This document shows, piece by piece, positions 5,964 through 7,976 of a stretch of DNA of 7,976 nt. The stretch is from DASSKF01 sp035690725 (lineage in GTDB: Bacteria > Actinomycetota > Actinomycetes > Actinomycetales > Dermatophilaceae): NCBI GenBank assembly GCA_035690725.1, contig DASSKF010000233.1, forward strand, positions 1 through 7,976. Reading direction: 5' to 3'. A model generated the notes under the pieces. The model made no database searches. It was not told the DNA's origin and was given only the letters and a program-made list of their open reading frames with translations. Positions within the stretch are counted from its first letter, which is position 1; each line of letters starts with the position of its first letter. A program made the translations under genes and the position numbers.

Positions 5964-7976
5964 TCAGGGGCGCCGGTGCACCAGCAGCGGCAGGACCCGG
6001 TCGGCGCCTGCCCGCCGCAGCGCGGCGGACGCGACGGTGACCGGCCACAGCGTGGAGCTGGAGTCGACGACGAGCAGCGCGCACCGTCCGGCGAGGGCGG
6101 CCGGGTCGTCGACCTGCAGCACGTCACGCCACTGGGCCGCCTCCGCGCCGGACCCGAGGTCGCTGCCCGGGGCCGGCCCGGTCAGCGACATCGTCGAGCG
6201 CGCCAGGCGCCCCACGGTGGCGAGGTGGCCGGCGACGTCGTCGACCAGCCGGGACCGGCCGGACGCGGGCAGCCCCACGACGACGTCGGGCCGAGCCGCC
6301 CAGGACTCCCGCCAGCGCGCGAGCACCCGCACACTCGCCTCGAGCAGCTCCGGTGGAGCCGCGAGGTCCCCGACCTCCATCTGCTGGAGCAGGTCCCGCC
6401 ACTCGGGGGCGTCCCGCAGCACGATCGCCCGCCCCGGGTCGGCTGCCTCCCCCGCCGGGATCCGGCCCCGTGCGCCGAACGCTCCGCCGGGCCACATCTT
6501 GCGCGGCTCGAGCACGTGGTCACCCCGGCGCAGGACCTCCCGCACCCGGTGGACGGTGTCCGCTGCCGGTTCCGCCGCGAGTCCCTCCGGCAGCCCGCCC
6601 AGGCACACCGAGCACCGGCCGCACGGCTGCGCGTCGGGGTCGTCGAGCGACTCCTGCAGCAGCTGCATCAGGCAGCGGGCGCCCCGGGTGTAGTCACGCA
6701 TGATGTCCGCCTCGCGACGCCGCGTCGCGAGGATCCCCTCGTAGTGCTCCCGCGGGTAGCTCCACTCGCGCCCGGTGGGGCGCCAGCCGCCCTCGACCCG
6801 CTCGACGACGCGATCCACCGCCAGCTGCTTGAGCATCAGCTCCACCCGCGTGCGGCGCAGGCCGGTCTCGGCCTCCAGGGAGGGCACGCTGGCCGGTGAG
6901 CTGTCGGCATACGGCTGCAGTGCGGTGAGCAGGCGCGCCACCTGGTCGGGGTCGGGGATGGTGGCCGTCGCGAAGTGGTCCCACACCCCCTCATCCGCGG
7001 CCGAGGGCAGCAGCGTCACCGACGCGTGGTCGATCGCGCGCCCGGCACGGCCGACCTGCTGGTAGTACGCGACCGGCGAGGGCGGTGAGCCCAGGTGCAC
7101 GACGAAGCCGAGATCCGGCTTGTCGTAACCCATTCCGAGCGCAGACGTCGCCACCAGCGCCTTGACCTCGTTGCGGCGCAGGGCGTCCTCCAGGCGCACC
7201 CGCTCGTCCGGGTCCAGCCCCCCGGTGTATGCGGCCACGGGGCAGCTCTCGCCGTGCGCCTGCCGCAGGACCTCGGTGAGCCGCTCCGCGTCGGCGACCG
7301 TGAGCGTGTAGACCACGCCGGACCCCGGCAGCGCCGGCAGGTGGTCGACCACCCACGCGTAGCGCTCGAGTGGCTGCATCGGCGGCACCACCGCGAGCTG
7401 CAGGCTGCGCCGCCCCAGCGGACCGCGCAGCACCGTCGCGTCCGTGCCGAGCTGGCCGGCGACGTCGTCGGTCACGCGGGCGTTGGCGGTCGCCGTGGTC
7501 GCAAGCACCGGTGTGGACGGGTTGAGCTCGCGCAGCAGGTCGGCGACGCGCCGGTAGTCGGGGCGGAAGTCGTGGCCCCAGTCGGAGACCGCATGGGCCT
7601 CGTCCACCACGAGCAGGCCGAGCCGTCCGGCCAGCGCGTCCAGCACCCGCCGGCCGAACGCGGGGTTGGCGAGGCGCTCCGGGGAGACGAGGAGCACGTC
7701 GAGCTCGCCCGCCAGCAGCTGCGACTCGACCTCCTGCCAGTCACCGACGTTGGAGGAGTTGACCGTCGCCGCCCGGAGCCCGGCCCGGCCGGCCGCCTGC
7801 ACCTGGTCACGCATCAGCGACAGCAGCGGGGACACCACGAGGGTCGGCCCGGCGCCGTCCGCCCGAGCGAGTGCGGTGGCGACCCAGTAGACCGCCGACT
7901 TGCCCCACCCGGTCGCCTGCACGACCAGCACCCGGGCACCGGGACGGCGCAGCGCCGTGATCGCCTCCCACTGGTC
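5964..7976 (-). CDS. rqlH: RecQ-like DNA helicase (RqlH type) with PRTase-like C-terminus, 5' end cut
   Basis: An ATP-dependent superfamily 2 DNA helicase, expected to move 3' to 5' on single strands and unwind duplexes. The frame is open to the right edge (670 residues visible); the GTG at 7931 is not the start because conserved DQWEAI lies before it. Visible motifs: Walker A ATGWGKS (21-27), SPLLSLMRDQV (motif Ia), DEAH (125-128), TTATA (160-164), and QVGRAGR motif VI (307-313). A winged-helix-like stretch (about 364-402) precedes a four-cysteine zinc module (C435, C452, C455, C458). No RQC or HRDC domain follows; instead about 564-670 resembles a phosphoribosyltransferase, with DVVVGLPASGRSRL and ending in RRAGADRVLPLLVHR. 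This order matches the mycobacterial RqlH clade, about 690 residues, so little is missing. The PRPP loop is degenerate (VVDSSSTLWP, 636-645). It converges on the small 109-residue gene. Confidence 0.93.
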   Translation of the reverse strand, partial: DQWEAITALRRPGARVLVVQATGWGKSAVYWVATALARADGAGPTLVVSPLLSLMRDQVQAAGRAGLRAATVNSSNVGDWQEVESQLLAGELDVLLVSPERLANPAFGRRVLDALAGRLGLLVVDEAHAVSDWGHDFRPDYRRVADLLRELNPSTPVLATTATANARVTDDVAGQLGTDATVLRGPLGRRSLQLAVVPPMQPLERYAWVVDHLPALPGSGVVYTLTVADAERLTEVLRQAHGESCPVAAYTGGLDPDERVRLEDALRRNEVKALVATSALGMGYDKPDLGFVVHLGSPPSPVAYYQQVGRAGRAIDHASVTLLPSAADEGVWDHFATATIPDPDQVARLLTALQPYADSSPASVPSLEAETGLRRTRVELMLKQLAVDRVVERVEGGWRPTGREWSYPREHYEGILATRRREADIMRDYTRGARCLMQLLQESLDDPDAQPCGRCSVCLGGLPEGLAAEPAADTVHRVREVLRRGDHVLEPRKMWPGGAFGARGRIPAGEAADPGRAIVLRDAPEWRDLLQQMEVGDLAAPPELLEASVRVLARWRESWAARPDVVVGLPASGRSRLVDDVAGHLATVGRLARSTMSLTGPAPGSDLGSGAEAAQWRDVLQVDDPAALAGRCALLVVDSSSTLWPVTVASAALRRAGADRVLPLLVHRRP

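Noticed and set aside
5964..7931. Helicase start at the GTG at 7931.
   Set aside because: The 15 codons before it to the window edge are in frame and encode DQWEAITALRRPG, part of the conserved region before Walker A.
1..7976. Search for tRNA, rRNA, CRISPR arrays, insertion sequences, toxin-antitoxin or defence clusters.
   Set aside because: No such structure is visible. The helicase could suggest a defence or DNA-repair island, but its neighbours are metabolic and its type is a normal chromosomal actinobacterial gene.

Overview
The window is chromosomal DNA of a very GC-rich bacterium, almost certainly an actinobacterium. Third codon positions are nearly all G or C, two starts rest on strong AGGAGG ribosome binding sites, and the 3' gene belongs to the RecQ-like helicase type (RqlH) described from mycobacteria. 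An Intrasporangiaceae/Ornithinimicrobiaceae-like member of the Micrococcales is a reasonable guess, but the sequence alone does not prove it. I see no tRNA, rRNA, CRISPR array, insertion sequence, phage gene or other sign of recent transfer. This looks like ordinary core and metabolic chromosome, tightly packed.

Layout, left to right: (1) a plus-strand acyl-CoA synthetase, cut by the left edge (2-1801). (2) A minus-strand DUF2306-type membrane protein (1812-2357), tail to tail with the first gene. Its promoter (about 2388-2416) is overlapped by a palindrome that looks like a repressor operator. (3) A minus-strand cytochrome c oxidase subunit I gene, ctaD (2466-4256), complete in all heme and copper ligands and standing without other oxidase genes. 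(4) A minus-strand zinc-dependent medium-chain dehydrogenase of the glucose 1-dehydrogenase type (4422-5474). (5) A 152-bp divergent intergenic region. (6) A small plus-strand gene of unknown function (5627-5956). (7) A minus-strand RecQ-like helicase with a C-terminal phosphoribosyltransferase-like domain (5964-7976), cut by the right edge.

The genes do not form one pathway. Acyl-CoA synthetase (fatty acid activation), glucose dehydrogenase (sugar oxidation) and the terminal oxidase fit aerobic heterotrophic metabolism in a general way, but only ctaD and the dehydrogenase are adjacent on one strand, and a 165-bp gap separates them. The helicase is a DNA maintenance gene. The most unusual points are the degenerate PRPP loop in the helicase's phosphoribosyltransferase-like domain and the palindrome over the DUF2306 promoter. 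I found no clearly undescribed multi-gene system.
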